DNA from: Crossiella equi
GTDB taxonomy: Bacteria > Actinomycetota > Actinomycetes > Mycobacteriales > Pseudonocardiaceae
Reading direction: 5' to 3'
Assembly: GCF_017876755.1 (NCBI RefSeq)
Contig: NZ_JAGIOO010000001.1
Location: forward strand, 3,395,786 to 3,459,785
Length of the DNA: 64,000 nt
The notes under the pieces are model-generated. The model was not told the DNA's origin. It searched no databases and saw nothing but the letters and a program-made list of their open reading frames with translations. Position 1 is the first letter of the stretch. Every line of letters begins with the position of its first letter. Shown here one piece after another: positions 1-13,941 of the stretch. The translations under genes and the position numbers were made by a program.

Positions 1-260
1 TGGCGGAACGCCGGGATGGCGCGGGTGCCCTCGACCACGGCGGCCACGAGCGGGCCGGAGGTGATGAAGTCCAGCAGGTCACCGAAGAACGGCTTGCCGT
101 CGTGCTCGGCGTAGTGCTGCTCGGCGACGGAACGCTCGACGTTGCGCAGCTCCAGCGCGACGAGCTTCAGGCCCTTGCGCTCGATGCGGGAGATGACCTC
201 ACCGACCAGGCCGCGGGCAACGCCGTCGGGCTTGACCAGGACCAGGGTGCGCTCGCTCAC
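1..260 (-). CDS. ndk: Nucleoside diphosphate kinase (3' end beyond window)
   Basis: Cytosolic enzyme that moves the gamma phosphate between nucleoside triphosphates and diphosphates. The visible 86 codons begin [13 protein letters not shown] and continue with [16 protein letters not shown] and [21 protein letters not shown], all typical of the Ndk N-terminal half. The catalytic histidine segment (NVxHGSD) lies past the left edge. An ATG sits 9 bases upstream at 269, but AAGGAG is only 1 base from it and 10 bases from the GTG at 260, and homologues start at the SERTL position, so the GTG is preferred. In mycobacteria ndk follows folC and the DUF4233 gene; here PhoD, pullulanase and LapA-domain genes separate them. 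Identity is very sure; only the start is open. Confidence 0.95.
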   Translation of the reverse strand, partial: MSERTLVLVKPDGVARGLVGEVISRIERKGLKLVALELRNVERSVAEQHYAEHDGKPFFGDLLDFITSGPLVAAVVEGTRAIPAFR

Positions 261-343
261 GACGTACATTCTCCTTGGATCAACGCCCGGGATCCGGGCG
301 GTTCAACGGTCGGGGTGTGGGCGCAGGGTACCCGGCTGGGTGG

Positions 344-709
344 TCAGCCCCGGCCGCTGCCCCGGCGAGCGCTGCGCCGCAGCTGCAGGATGCGCGCGTA
401 CCCGGGCACCGCGACCAGCAGCACGCCCGCGATCGCGGACAGCAGCAAGGCCACCCCGAGCGGCAGCGAGCCCGCCACGCCGAAGTAGGAGATCTGCACG
501 TCCTGGCTGTTCTCCAGGATGAACACGAGCAGCAGCAGGAGCACCACCGCGGCCACCACGAACACCGTCCACAGCCCACCGAGCCTGCTGCGGCCGCCCG
601 GGGACGGGGTGGTGCCGGTACCGCCCGCCGGGCGGCTGGTGGGGCCGTCGGTGTCCGGCCGGGCGTGCGCGCCGGTCGTGCTGCCGTCGGGGCGGTGTGC
701 GTCGGTCAT
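344..709 (-). CDS. LapA-domain (DUF1049) membrane protein
   Basis: A 121-residue protein. The first 45 residues are hydrophilic, proline/glycine/threonine-rich and probably disordered. Two hydrophobic helices follow (about residues 47-65 and 78-100), separated by an ENSQDVQISYFG segment, which is the hallmark of the lipopolysaccharide-assembly-protein-A domain. The tail is short and basic (RILQLRRSARRGSGRG). In actinobacteria, which lack LPS, such proteins have no settled role. It lies between ndk and the pullulanase gene on the same strand. The family call is good; the function is unknown. Confidence 0.8.
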   Translation of the reverse strand: MTDAHRPDGSTTGAHARPDTDGPTSRPAGGTGTTPSPGGRSRLGGLWTVFVVAAVVLLLLLVFILENSQDVQISYFGVAGSLPLGVALLLSAIAGVLLVAVPGYARILQLRRSARRGSGRG

Positions 710-845
710 GGTGGGGCCTGCCTTCCAGCGCGCGGAGTGTTCCCCAGGTACTTCGGGTACCCGGACGGGCGACTCGATTCACCGGTTGGGCGAATCAAGT
801 CCCCGGCCGGGCCACACCGCACCCGGAACCGGCCCCACCGCGGCC

Positions 846-6596
<5,751 letters not shown>

Positions 6597-6714
6597 GGCG
6601 ACCTCCTTGTCGCAAGGTTTTGCAGCCGAATCCGCCCGACAATCCGGACGGATCGGCAGCAAATCATGCGAGGAAGGGGGTGGCAATCCGCCGATTGCCT
6701 GCAAACTTTTGCGA

Positions 6715-8271
6715 TTATCGGCGCTCCGGGGTGAGGGTGGTCGACCACAGCGAGGTGGCCTGCTGGTCGCGCAGGTGCACGGTCAGCCGCCCGCTGGGCC
6801 CGTCGATGAGCACCTGCCCGAAGTGCTGGAACCCGCCCAGCGGCGAGGTGTTCGGCGCGGGCGGGGCGTTGACGAAGACCGCCTTCGGCCCGAAGGTCGG
6901 GTCGAGGGTGTTGGGCCCGAACGCACCCGCGTGCAGCGGTCCGGACACGAACTCCCAGAACGGGCTGAACTCGGTGAAGGCCGCGCGTTCCGGGGCGTAG
7001 TGGTGGGCGGCGGTGTAGTGCACGTCGGCGGTCAGCCACACCACGTTCCTGACCCGGCGGCGGTGGATGTCCCGCAGCACCAACGCGATCTCGGACTCCC
7101 GGCCCGCGGGCGCGCCTGGGCGGCCGTTCGCCACGCCCTCGATGTCAGTGCCGTCCGGGACGTGCAGGCCGATGGGCAGGTCCGCCGCGACGACCTTCCA
7201 GGTGGCGCGCGAGCGGGCCAGCTCGCGGGTCAGCCAGCGGGTCTGCGCGGCGCCCAGGATCGGCTCGAACGGCGCGGTCCCCGGGGTGTTGGGGCCCTTG
7301 TAGGTGCGCATGTCCAGGACGAACACGTCCAGGTGCGGGCCGTAGGCGATCTTGCGGTAGACCCGGCCGTCCACCGCGTCGGCCCGGCGGACCGGCAGCC
7401 ACTCGTGGAAGGCCTGGAACGCGCGCTGGGCGAGCACGTCCACGCGCTTCTCGGTGTAGCGGGCGTCGTCCAGGATCTCGCCGGGGTACCAGTTGTTGAC
7501 CACCTCGTGGTCGTCCCACTGGTTCAGCTGCGGGACGCGCGCGTTGAAGGCCCGCACGTTCTCGTCGAGCAGGTTGTAGGCGAACTGGCCCCGGTACTCG
7601 GCCAGGGTCTCGGCGACCTTGGACTTCGCCGGGGTGAGGAGGTTGCGCCAGGTGCGGCCGTCGGGCAGCACCACGGTCTCGCTGAGCGGGTTGTCCGAGT
7701 ACACGGTGTCGCCGCTGCACAGGAAGAAGTCCGGGCGCAGCGCGGCCATCCGCGAGTAGACGGTCATGCCGCCCAGGTCCGGGTTGATCCCCCAGCCCTG
7801 GCCGACGATGTCGCCCGACCACAGGAAGTTGACGTCCTCGCGGCCGCGCGGGGCGGTGCGGAAGCCGCCGAGCACGGGCTCGCTGCTCGCGCGGCCGTCC
7901 AGGGCGTGCGCGGTGACCCGCACGTGGTAGTCGCGGCCCGCGGTCAGGCCGCCGACCCGGAGCTCGCCGGTGCCGTCGGTGGCCGGGGTGAGCACCGGGC
8001 CCCAGAAGCGGCGGGCGTGGCGGAAGGACTCGTCGCGGGCCACCTCGACCAGCAGCCGGGAGGGCGCGTCCGCGCGGGCCCACACCACGGCGCTGTCCGC
8101 CCCGGCCTCACCGAGCTGGATGCCGTGGCTGAGGTTCGGGCGCTTGCCGTGCACCAGGGGCGCCGCGCTGGCCGTGGTGGTGGGCAGCAGCAGGCCGGAG
8201 GCGAGGACCCCGGCACCCGCCGCGCCGCGGCGCAGCAGGGAGCGTCGGTTCAGTTTCGAGGATTCGGGCAC
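6715..8271 (-). CDS. phoD: Tat-exported PhoD-family alkaline phosphatase
   Basis: Extracytoplasmic metallophosphoesterase that releases phosphate from organic esters. With the GTG at 8271 the protein has 518 residues and opens with a twin-arginine signal (NRRSLLRRGAAGAG, then a hydrophobic stretch to TTTASA). An N-terminal beta-sandwich domain follows (GIQLGEAGADSAVVWARAD), then the PhoD catalytic domain with WSGDIVGQGWGI, CSGDTVYSD, QWDDHEVVNNWYP, ADLPIGLHVPDG and WLTADVHYTAAHHY, the last carrying metal ligands. TTG codons lie upstream as far as 8361, but they would place 30 extra residues before the Tat signal, and no start has a strong ribosome site. The gene is divergent from the small gene at 8432, so its promoter should lie in 8272-8431. 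The family call is firm. Confidence 0.9.
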   Translation of the reverse strand: MPESSKLNRRSLLRRGAAGAGVLASGLLLPTTTASAAPLVHGKRPNLSHGIQLGEAGADSAVVWARADAPSRLLVEVARDESFRHARRFWGPVLTPATDGTGELRVGGLTAGRDYHVRVTAHALDGRASSEPVLGGFRTAPRGREDVNFLWSGDIVGQGWGINPDLGGMTVYSRMAALRPDFFLCSGDTVYSDNPLSETVVLPDGRTWRNLLTPAKSKVAETLAEYRGQFAYNLLDENVRAFNARVPQLNQWDDHEVVNNWYPGEILDDARYTEKRVDVLAQRAFQAFHEWLPVRRADAVDGRVYRKIAYGPHLDVFVLDMRTYKGPNTPGTAPFEPILGAAQTRWLTRELARSRATWKVVAADLPIGLHVPDGTDIEGVANGRPGAPAGRESEIALVLRDIHRRRVRNVVWLTADVHYTAAHHYAPERAAFTEFSPFWEFVSGPLHAGAFGPNTLDPTFGPKAVFVNAPPAPNTSPLGGFQHFGQVLIDGPSGRLTVHLRDQQATSLWSTTLTPERR

Positions 8272-8431
8272 TCCCGGGTTGTAGTCGCCGTGGGCAACCG
8301 GCGGGAGGCCACTGGACGTACGGAAGGTGAACCTGTCGTCCAACCGTAGGAACTCACGCAACCCAAACGAGTTGTTCGTCGTCTAGAGATGTGACGGGCT
8401 TGTCGGGGGCCCAGTCCAGAAGGGGTTGCGC

Positions 8432-8692
8432 ATGGAGAAACACATGACCGCCCTCCGCTTCCTGGTGGCGGCCGGGTGGTCCGGCACGCCGCTGGGCGAT
8501 CCCCGGGACCCGGACGCACTGCTCTACGTGCGCCAGCTCGGGTCCATCGCGGACGCGGTGCTCGTGCTCGGCCCGGAGGAGGCCGAGGCGAAACGCATGA
8601 TCCACGGCCGCGTGACCTGGAAACTCGAGGGTTCCGTCGCGGAGGTCGTGGACGCCATCCTGGAGCTGCCGCATCTACTAGTCGCGGGCTGA
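8432..8692 (+). CDS. Hypothetical protein, 86 residues
   Basis: Small soluble protein starting MEKHMTALRFLVAAGWSG with no signal peptide or membrane helix. It contains an acidic LVLGPEEAEAKRM stretch and ends in VVDAILELPHLLVAG. The ATG at 8432 has AAGGGG six bases upstream. It is a monocistronic unit, divergent from phoD and closed by a strong terminator at 8725. I do not recognise a family. Codon use is like its neighbours, and the ribosome site plus terminator argue that it is real. Confidence 0.7.
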   Translation: MEKHMTALRFLVAAGWSGTPLGDPRDPDALLYVRQLGSIADAVLVLGPEEAEAKRMIHGRVTWKLEGSVAEVVDAILELPHLLVAG

Positions 8693-8724
8693 CCGGCACC
8701 TTCTGCGCCGGTCCGGCCTCACTC

Positions 8725-8775
8725 GGGTCCCACTCCAGCCGACCCACGTGTCCTGGAGTGGGACCCCCTTTTTTT
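8725..8775 (+). terminator. Intrinsic terminator
   Basis: Perfect 14-bp inverted repeat (GGGTCCCACTCCAG at 8725-8738, its complement at 8753-8766) with a 14-base loop, then CC and seven T. It ends the 86-residue gene on the + strand. The other strand lacks a T run, so it is not an obvious terminator for the leftward genes. Confidence 0.9.
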
Positions 8776-8781
8776 CGACGG

Positions 8782-9159
8782 CTACTGCTGGGCGGCGGCC
8801 GCGGCCAGGCTCTGGTCCAGCTGCTTGCGCAGCCACAGCAGGTACAGCCAGATCAGCCCGAAGATCACCCCGAGCACGCCCAGCGTGAACACGAACACGC
8901 CGCAGGCGATCATGGCGACCTGCAGGGCCAGCGCCACCCAGATGCCCCAGCGGAACCGGACCACGCCGGTGGCCAGCAGCATCAGCAGGGCCAGCACGCC
9001 GACCAGCACGCCGCCCAGGGTGCCGATGCCGCCGCCGAGCTTGGCGATCACCGGCAGGGCGAGCAGGACCACGATGGTTTCCATGATCAGCGTGCCCGCC
9101 ATGATGCCGCGCAGGGCCTTGGCCGGGTTCTTCATCGGTTTGGGTGCGCCGTGGCTCAT
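8782..9159 (-). CDS. DUF4233 membrane protein
   Basis: A 125-residue integral membrane protein with four predicted helices (about 20-40, 46-63, 68-84 and 87-108) and a short cytoplasmic tail ending in AAAAAQQ. The N-terminal KNPAKALRGIMAGTLIMETIVV segment is the recognisable DUF4233 start. Members sit directly after folC in many actinobacteria, as Rv2446c does; here the ATG overlaps the folC stop codon (ATGA), so translation is likely coupled. The function is unknown. Conservation of the pair hints at a link to folate or polyglutamylation, but nothing in the sequence shows it. Confidence 0.85.
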   Translation of the reverse strand: MSHGAPKPMKNPAKALRGIMAGTLIMETIVVLLALPVIAKLGGGIGTLGGVLVGVLALLMLLATGVVRFRWGIWVALALQVAMIACGVFVFTLGVLGVIFGLIWLYLLWLRKQLDQSLAAAAAQQ

Positions 9160-10532
9160 GCCGGTGCCTTCCCCAGCAGGGCGCGGGCCTCGCCCGCGGT
9201 GACCACGGAACCGGTGACGATCACGCCACCGCCCGCGACCGGGTCGTCCGGGTTGTCGGTCTCCTCGGCCAGCCGGATCGCGGCCTCGATCGCGTCCGGC
9301 AGGTACGGCTCGACCAGCACGCGGTCCTCGCCGAAGACCGGCATGGCCAGCGAGGCCAGCTCGTCGACGTCCAGGGCGCGCGGGGAGGAGCTCTGGGTGA
9401 GCACGATCTCGTGCGCCACCGCCTCCAGCTCGGTGAGGATGCCGGTGGCGTCCTTGTCACCGAGCACCCCGACCACGGCCACCAGCTTGCGGAAGCCGAA
9501 CTCCGCGTCCAGGGCCTTGGCCAGCGCCTTGGCCCCGTGCGGGTTGTGCGCGGCGTCGACCAGCACGGTCGGCGCGGAGCGCACCGGCTCCAGGCGGCCG
9601 GGCGAGGCGACGGTGGCGAAGGCCTCGCGGACGGCCTCCACGTCGAGCTGCCGGTCCGGGCCCGCGCCGAAGAAGGCCTCCACCGCGGCCAGCGCGAGCG
9701 CGGCGTTGTCCGCCTGGTGCGCGCCGTGCAGCGGCAGGAAGATGTCCTCGTACTCCCCGCCCAGGCCCTGCAGGCGCAGCAGCTGGCCGCCGACGGCGAC
9801 CTCGCGCCGCAGCACGCCGAACTCCGAGCCCTGCCGCGCGACGGTGGCGTCGACCTCGGCCACCCGGCGCAGGATCTCGGTGGCGGCCTCGGCCTGCTGC
9901 TCGGCCATCAGCACGGTCGCGCCGGGCTTGATGATCCCGGCCTTCTCCGTGGCGATGCCCGCCAGGTCACCGCCCAGGAACTCCACGTGGTCGATGGCCA
10001 CCGGGCAGATGACCGCGATCTTGCCGTCGGCCACGTTGGTGGCGTCCCAGCTGCCGCCCAGGCCCACCTCGACCACGGCCACGTCGACCGGGGCGTCGGC
10101 GAAGGCCGCGTAGGCCATGCCGGTGAGCACCTCGAACTTGCTCATGGCCACGTCCGAACGGTCGTCGACCATGGCGATGTAGGGCTCGACGTCGCGGTAG
10201 ACCTCGACGTAGCGCTCCGGGGAGATGGGCTCGCCGTCCACGCTGATGCGCTCGGTGGCCAGCTGGAGGTGCGGGCTGGTGTAGCGGCCGGTGCGCAGAC
10301 CGATCCTGGTGAACAGGGCGTCGATCATGCGGGAGGTCGAGGTCTTGCCGTTGGTACCCGCGATGTGCACGACCGGGTAGGAGTGCTGCGGGTCGCCCAG
10401 CAGCTCGGTCAGGTGGCGGATCCGGTCCAGCGAGGGCTCGATCTTCGTTTCCGGCCAGCGGGTGTCCAGCTCGGCCTCGACCGCGCGCAGTGCGGCCAGT
10501 GCCTCCACTGCCTCGGTCTGAGGGTCTGTCAC
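9156..10532 (-). CDS. folC: Bifunctional folylpolyglutamate/dihydrofolate synthase
   Basis: ATP-dependent ligase that adds glutamate to folates and, in many bacteria, also makes dihydrofolate from dihydropteroate. The 458-residue protein begins VTDPQTEAVEALAALRAVE. It carries the FolC signature LDRIRHLTELLGDPQ followed by the P-loop GTNGKTSTSR, then RYTSPHL and the Mur-ligase-type middle and C-terminal domains. The GTG at 10532 matches the usual N-terminus; upstream in-frame sequence does not look coding. It lies 11 bases after apbE and overlaps the DUF4233 gene by four bases, so apbE, folC and DUF4233 may be one transcript. In mycobacteria valS is next to folC; here about 9 kb intervenes. 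Confidence 0.95.
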   Translation of the reverse strand: MTDPQTEAVEALAALRAVEAELDTRWPETKIEPSLDRIRHLTELLGDPQHSYPVVHIAGTNGKTSTSRMIDALFTRIGLRTGRYTSPHLQLATERISVDGEPISPERYVEVYRDVEPYIAMVDDRSDVAMSKFEVLTGMAYAAFADAPVDVAVVEVGLGGSWDATNVADGKIAVICPVAIDHVEFLGGDLAGIATEKAGIIKPGATVLMAEQQAEAATEILRRVAEVDATVARQGSEFGVLRREVAVGGQLLRLQGLGGEYEDIFLPLHGAHQADNAALALAAVEAFFGAGPDRQLDVEAVREAFATVASPGRLEPVRSAPTVLVDAAHNPHGAKALAKALDAEFGFRKLVAVVGVLGDKDATGILTELEAVAHEIVLTQSSSPRALDVDELASLAMPVFGEDRVLVEPYLPDAIEAAIRLAEETDNPDDPVAGGGVIVTGSVVTAGEARALLGKAPA

Positions 10533-10543
10533 GTCTCGCGAGT

Positions 10544-11305
10544 CTACGTACCCGCCACCAGCGGCAGTCCGGGGGAGCTGACCACGGTCCGGTCCACGCG
10601 CACGGCGAACACCTGGCAGCCGGGTTCGGCCGCCGCCCAGTCGATGCCCTCCTCGCCCAGCGCGAACGCGGCGGTCGCGGTGGTGTCCGCCACGGTCAGG
10701 TCGGCGGCGAGCACGGTCACGCTGAGCAGCGGGTGGCGGGGCGGCTCGCCGGTGCGGCCGTCCAGGATGTGCTCGCCGCGCTCGTAGGCGGCCGAGGTGG
10801 CCACCGCGGCGTCGGTCACCGCGAGCACCGCGCACACCTGGCCGGCCAGCTCCGGGTGCCGGATGCCGACCCGCCACTGCTGGCCCGGCGCGGGTTCACC
10901 GCTGGTCAGGACGTCGCCACCGGCGTTGAGGCAGAAGTTGGCGGCACCGTGCGCGCGCAGCAGGCCAGCCGCGCGGGAGACGGCCCAGCCCTTGACCACC
11001 GCGCACGGGTCCAGCGGCCGCCCGGGCAGCCACGCGCGGAACGCGCCGCCGGTGCGGTGCTGGTAGTCCACGCAGATCGCCAGCACCTCGCGCAGGTCCG
11101 CGCTCAGCTCCGCCTCGACCAGCTCGCCCAGCCCGAACTGGCTGACCTCGCTGAACGGCTTGAACGGGCTGAACCGCGCGTCCACCTCGCGCAGCCAGTC
11201 GAAGACCTCGTCCACGGCCGCCTCGGGCACGTGCGCGTCGCGGAGGTCCACCGACACCGGCAGGCCCATCACCTGCTCCACCCGACGGCTCGCCACCGCG
11301 CTCAC
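10544..11305 (-). CDS. apbE: FAD:protein FMN transferase (ApbE)
   Basis: Mg-dependent flavin transferase that attaches FMN from FAD to a Thr/Ser of a target protein outside the membrane. The 253-residue protein has VEQVMGLPVSVDL at its start, FSPFKPFSEVSQFG, LDPCAVVKGWAVSRAA, the NAGGD motif and the metal-site segment VADTTATAAFALG. No signal peptide is evident, so it may act inside the cell or be truncated in this respect relative to lipoprotein ApbEs. Its GTG overlaps the stop of the FMN-binding gene (GTGA), a direct physical tie to its likely substrate. The family call is secure. Confidence 0.93.
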   Translation of the reverse strand: MSAVASRRVEQVMGLPVSVDLRDAHVPEAAVDEVFDWLREVDARFSPFKPFSEVSQFGLGELVEAELSADLREVLAICVDYQHRTGGAFRAWLPGRPLDPCAVVKGWAVSRAAGLLRAHGAANFCLNAGGDVLTSGEPAPGQQWRVGIRHPELAGQVCAVLAVTDAAVATSAAYERGEHILDGRTGEPPRHPLLSVTVLAADLTVADTTATAAFALGEEGIDWAAAEPGCQVFAVRVDRTVVSSPGLPLVAGT

Positions 11306-11718
11306 CGGGCGTCCAGGGCGGCCTGGAGCGAGCGCCGGTAGGCCTGGCTGGTCTGGGTGGCGCCGGAGACGGTGTCGATGTCGGCGCTCTGCGCGCTCAG
11401 CGCGGACTGGCGCAGCCTGGGCAGCGCGCCCTGGGTGCGGGTGCTGGTCGGGGCGCGCAGGGCCTGCACGTCGGTGATGCGGTCCCCGCTGAAGGTCACC
11501 CGCACCTGCACGGTGCCGTAGCTGGTGCTCTCACTGGAGCCCGTGCTGGTCGTGGTGCCCGGCTGCGGGGTGCCCGCGCCGGGCTGCGGCGGCGCGGCCG
11601 TCTCCACGGGCGCCGGGTCGGCCAGCGCGACGGTCTGCTCGTGCGGCACCGCCTCGAAGCGCCACAGCGGGATCACTCCGGCGACGGTGAGCAGGAGGAC
11701 CGGGATCGCCCTCTTCAT
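11302..11718 (-). CDS. Secreted FMN-binding domain protein, probable ApbE substrate
   Basis: A 138-residue protein with an N-terminal anchor or signal (KRAIPVLLLTVAGVIPLW). A Pro/Thr/Ser-rich linker (about 35-65) follows, then an FMN_bind domain (about 68-138). It ends with DTVSGATQTSQAY, which fits the D-x-x-[ST]GAT-x-[ST] flavinylation motif; Thr121 is the expected acceptor of covalent FMN. It sits between the ferric-reductase-like gene (33 bases upstream) and apbE (4-base overlap), the order expected for a membrane-to-surface electron relay. Such proteins receive electrons from a membrane reductase and pass them to extracytoplasmic acceptors. Confidence 0.88.
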   Translation of the reverse strand: MKRAIPVLLLTVAGVIPLWRFEAVPHEQTVALADPAPVETAAPPQPGAGTPQPGTTTSTGSSESTSYGTVQVRVTFSGDRITDVQALRAPTSTRTQGALPRLRQSALSAQSADIDTVSGATQTSQAYRRSLQAALDAR

Positions 11719-11751
11719 GGCGGGTTTCCTTTCGGCGTGGGAGGTCTGGGG

Positions 11752-13110
11752 TCAGCTGGCGAGGCTGAAGCGCTCGGCGTGCACCTGCTCGCGCGGCACG
11801 TCCAGACGGCGCAGGCCCTCCAGCACCGCGTCGGTCATGGGCGGCGGACCGCAGACGAAGACGTCACGGGAACGGATGTCGGGCACCAGCGCGGCGAGGT
11901 TGGCCGCGCCGAGCAGCGGGCCGTGCTCGCCCTCCGCGTCGTTCGGGCCGGTCAGCAGGTGCAGCACGGCACCGCGCTCGCGGGCCAGCTCCACCAGCTC
12001 ACCGAAGAGCACCGCGTCCTGGTGGCCGCGCACCCGGTAGAGCACCACCACATCGCCCGCCATGTCCTCCAGCAGCGCGCGCACCGGGGTCACGCCGACC
12101 CCGCCCGCGACCAGGACGGCCTTGTCCGTGCGCTGGTGCAGCGTGGTGAACGCGCCGTACGGGCCCTCGGCGAAGACGCGGGTACCGGGCCTGACGTGCC
12201 GGAGTCCGGCACTGCCGTCTCCCAGGGCCTTGGCGGTCAGGCGCAGCGTGCGGCCGTCCGGGGCGGCGGAGAGGCTGAACGGGTTGGCCGCCCACCAGCG
12301 GTCCCTGGTGAGGAAGCGCCACAGGAAGAACTGACCGGCCTTCGCGGGCAGCAGGTGCAGGTCCTTGCCGGTGATGTAGACCGAGACGACGTCGTCGGAC
12401 TCCGGCACCACGGCGGTCACGCGGAACTGGTGGCGGGTGTTGCGCCACAGCGGCAGCAGCACGCGGCCGAGCAGCACCGAGCCGAGCGCGGCGCCCCACA
12501 GCGTCCACCAGTAGGCCTGGGCGAAGCCGCCACCGGCGAACGTGCGACCCGCCGCGACCTGGTGCCCGAAGGCCAGCACCACCGCGAGGTAGGTGTAGAG
12601 GTGGATGAAGTGCCAGGTCTCGTAGGCCAGCCTGCGCCGGGCCGCGCGCACCGACACCGCGCCCACCACCATGATCAGCAGCAGCGCCACGACCGCGCGC
12701 AGCACACCGTCCACTGTGGTCGCCAGCTGCGCGAACTGCGTCACCACCGGCAGGTTCTCCGCCTGGGCGTAGCCGTAGGTGATGAACACCGCGTGGCCCA
12801 CCAGCAGCCACAGCAGCGCGAAGCCGGTCCAGCGGTGCCAGCTGGTCAGCCGGTCCATGCCGATGCGGCGGTCCAGCCAGGGCAGCCGGGCCACCAGGAG
12901 GAGCTGGAAGGCCATCACCAGCGCGCCGTACAGGCCGGTGAGGCGGCCGAGCAGGACAAGCGCGTTGTCGTCGAACCCGGCGGCGGTGAACAGCGCGGCC
13001 ACCACGGCCGCGTTGGCGGCGAGCAGCACGTACAGCCCGGTGCGGGCGACGGCCCTGGGGCGCAGGGCCGGTCGCGGCCGGGACGGGGCCGGAGCGTGGA
13101 GTGTCGTCAC
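11752..13110 (-). CDS. Ferric-reductase-like transmembrane oxidoreductase
   Basis: A 452-residue membrane flavocytochrome-like enzyme. The N-terminal half has about six helices. Histidine pairs in WHRWTGFALLWLLVGHAVF and WHFIHLYTYLAVVLAFGH are suited to two b hemes. The C-terminal half (from about residue 235) has an FAD-binding barrel with NPFSLS, a nucleotide-binding AGGVGVTPV loop and the terminal VFVCGPPPM motif. It should move electrons from NAD(P)H across the membrane, here most likely to the FMN-binding protein encoded next. The GTG at 13110 gives the best N-terminus, although no strong ribosome site is visible. It is divergent from a two-component system, with a repeat array between them. 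Confidence 0.9.
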   Translation of the reverse strand: MTTLHAPAPSRPRPALRPRAVARTGLYVLLAANAAVVAALFTAAGFDDNALVLLGRLTGLYGALVMAFQLLLVARLPWLDRRIGMDRLTSWHRWTGFALLWLLVGHAVFITYGYAQAENLPVVTQFAQLATTVDGVLRAVVALLLIMVVGAVSVRAARRRLAYETWHFIHLYTYLAVVLAFGHQVAAGRTFAGGGFAQAYWWTLWGAALGSVLLGRVLLPLWRNTRHQFRVTAVVPESDDVVSVYITGKDLHLLPAKAGQFFLWRFLTRDRWWAANPFSLSAAPDGRTLRLTAKALGDGSAGLRHVRPGTRVFAEGPYGAFTTLHQRTDKAVLVAGGVGVTPVRALLEDMAGDVVVLYRVRGHQDAVLFGELVELARERGAVLHLLTGPNDAEGEHGPLLGAANLAALVPDIRSRDVFVCGPPPMTDAVLEGLRRLDVPREQVHAERFSLAS

Positions 13111-13132
13111 GCCGTTGAGCCTGGTCAACGAA

Positions 13133-13170
13133 GCTGTGGCCCTGCTGTCCCGAAGCTGTCGACTTGCTGT
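13133..13170. promoter_or_regulatory. Four GCTGT direct repeats, probable OmpR-type regulator site
   Basis: GCTGT occurs at 13133, 13144, 13155 and 13166, exactly 11 bp apart. The first and third copies lie in a longer CGAAGCTGT. Winged-helix response regulators of the OmpR/PhoB class bind direct repeats with 11-bp spacing. This array lies between the divergent ferric-reductase operon (start 13110) and the response-regulator gene (start 13234), so it may control both. The match is by spacing and position only. Confidence 0.6.
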
Positions 13171-13233
13171 GGGTTGCCGCCGCGGCCCCCTCCCAGCCTC
13201 GCCGGGGACCGCCCGCTGGCGCACTATGTGCTG

Positions 13234-13941
13234 GTGAGCAACGACAACCAGGTGCGCCTGCTCGTGGTGGACGACGAACCCCACATCGCCGACCTCGTGG
13301 CGACCGTCGCCCGGTACGAGGGCTGGCGCGCGGCCACGGCGGGCACCGGCGCGGAGGCGCTGCGGCAGGCCGCCAGCTTCAACCCGGACATCGTGGTGCT
13401 CGACCTCATGCTGCCGGACCTGGACGGCTTCACCGTGCTCGACCGGATCCGGGAGAGCGGCTCACTGGTGCCGGTGGTCTTCCTGACCGCCAAGGACGGC
13501 ACCGCGGACCGCATCGTCGGCCTGACCCGGGGCGGTGACGACTACCTGGTCAAACCGTTCTCGGTGGAGGAGCTGATGGCGCGGCTGCGCGCGGTCCTGC
13601 GGCGCAGCACCGCGCAGGCCTGGGCCCCGCAGCAGCGCTCGGTGCTCCAGGTGTCGGACCTGACGCTGGATGAGGACACCCGCGAGGTGCGCCGCGCCGG
13701 GAAGCTGGCCACGCTCACGCCCACCGAGTACGAGCTGCTGCGCTACCTGATGCGCCGCTCCCCCGCCGTGCTGACCAAGGCGCAGATCCTGGACCACGTG
13801 TGGGAGTACGACTTCGGCGGCCGGTCCAATGTGGTCGAACTGGTGATCTCGCACCTGCGGCGCAAGGTCGACCACGGTCACGAGCCGCTGATCCACACCA
13901 TGCGCGGGGTCGGCTACGCGCTGCGCCAGGCCGCGCAGTGA
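13234..13941 (+). CDS. OmpR-family response regulator
   Basis: A 235-residue two-domain regulator. The receiver domain (7-120) has Asp13-Asp14, the phosphoacceptor Asp57 in VVLDLMLPD, a Thr in FLTAKD and Lys in YLVKPF. The C-terminal winged helix (about 140-232) has LTPTEYELLRYLMRR and SNVVELVISHLRRKV. The GTG at 13234 is taken as start; another in-frame GTG is two codons upstream and neither has a clear ribosome site. The stop overlaps the kinase start (GTGA). The divergent partner is the ferric-reductase operon, its most likely target. The inducing signal is not apparent. Confidence 0.92.
   Translation: MSNDNQVRLLVVDDEPHIADLVATVARYEGWRAATAGTGAEALRQAASFNPDIVVLDLMLPDLDGFTVLDRIRESGSLVPVVFLTAKDGTADRIVGLTRGGDDYLVKPFSVEELMARLRAVLRRSTAQAWAPQQRSVLQVSDLTLDEDTREVRRAGKLATLTPTEYELLRYLMRRSPAVLTKAQILDHVWEYDFGGRSNVVELVISHLRRKVDHGHEPLIHTMRGVGYALRQAAQ

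Noticed and set aside
13222-13233. CACTAT as a -10 box for a leaderless response-regulator transcript
   Set aside because: The match is weak and there is no -35 element at the right distance.
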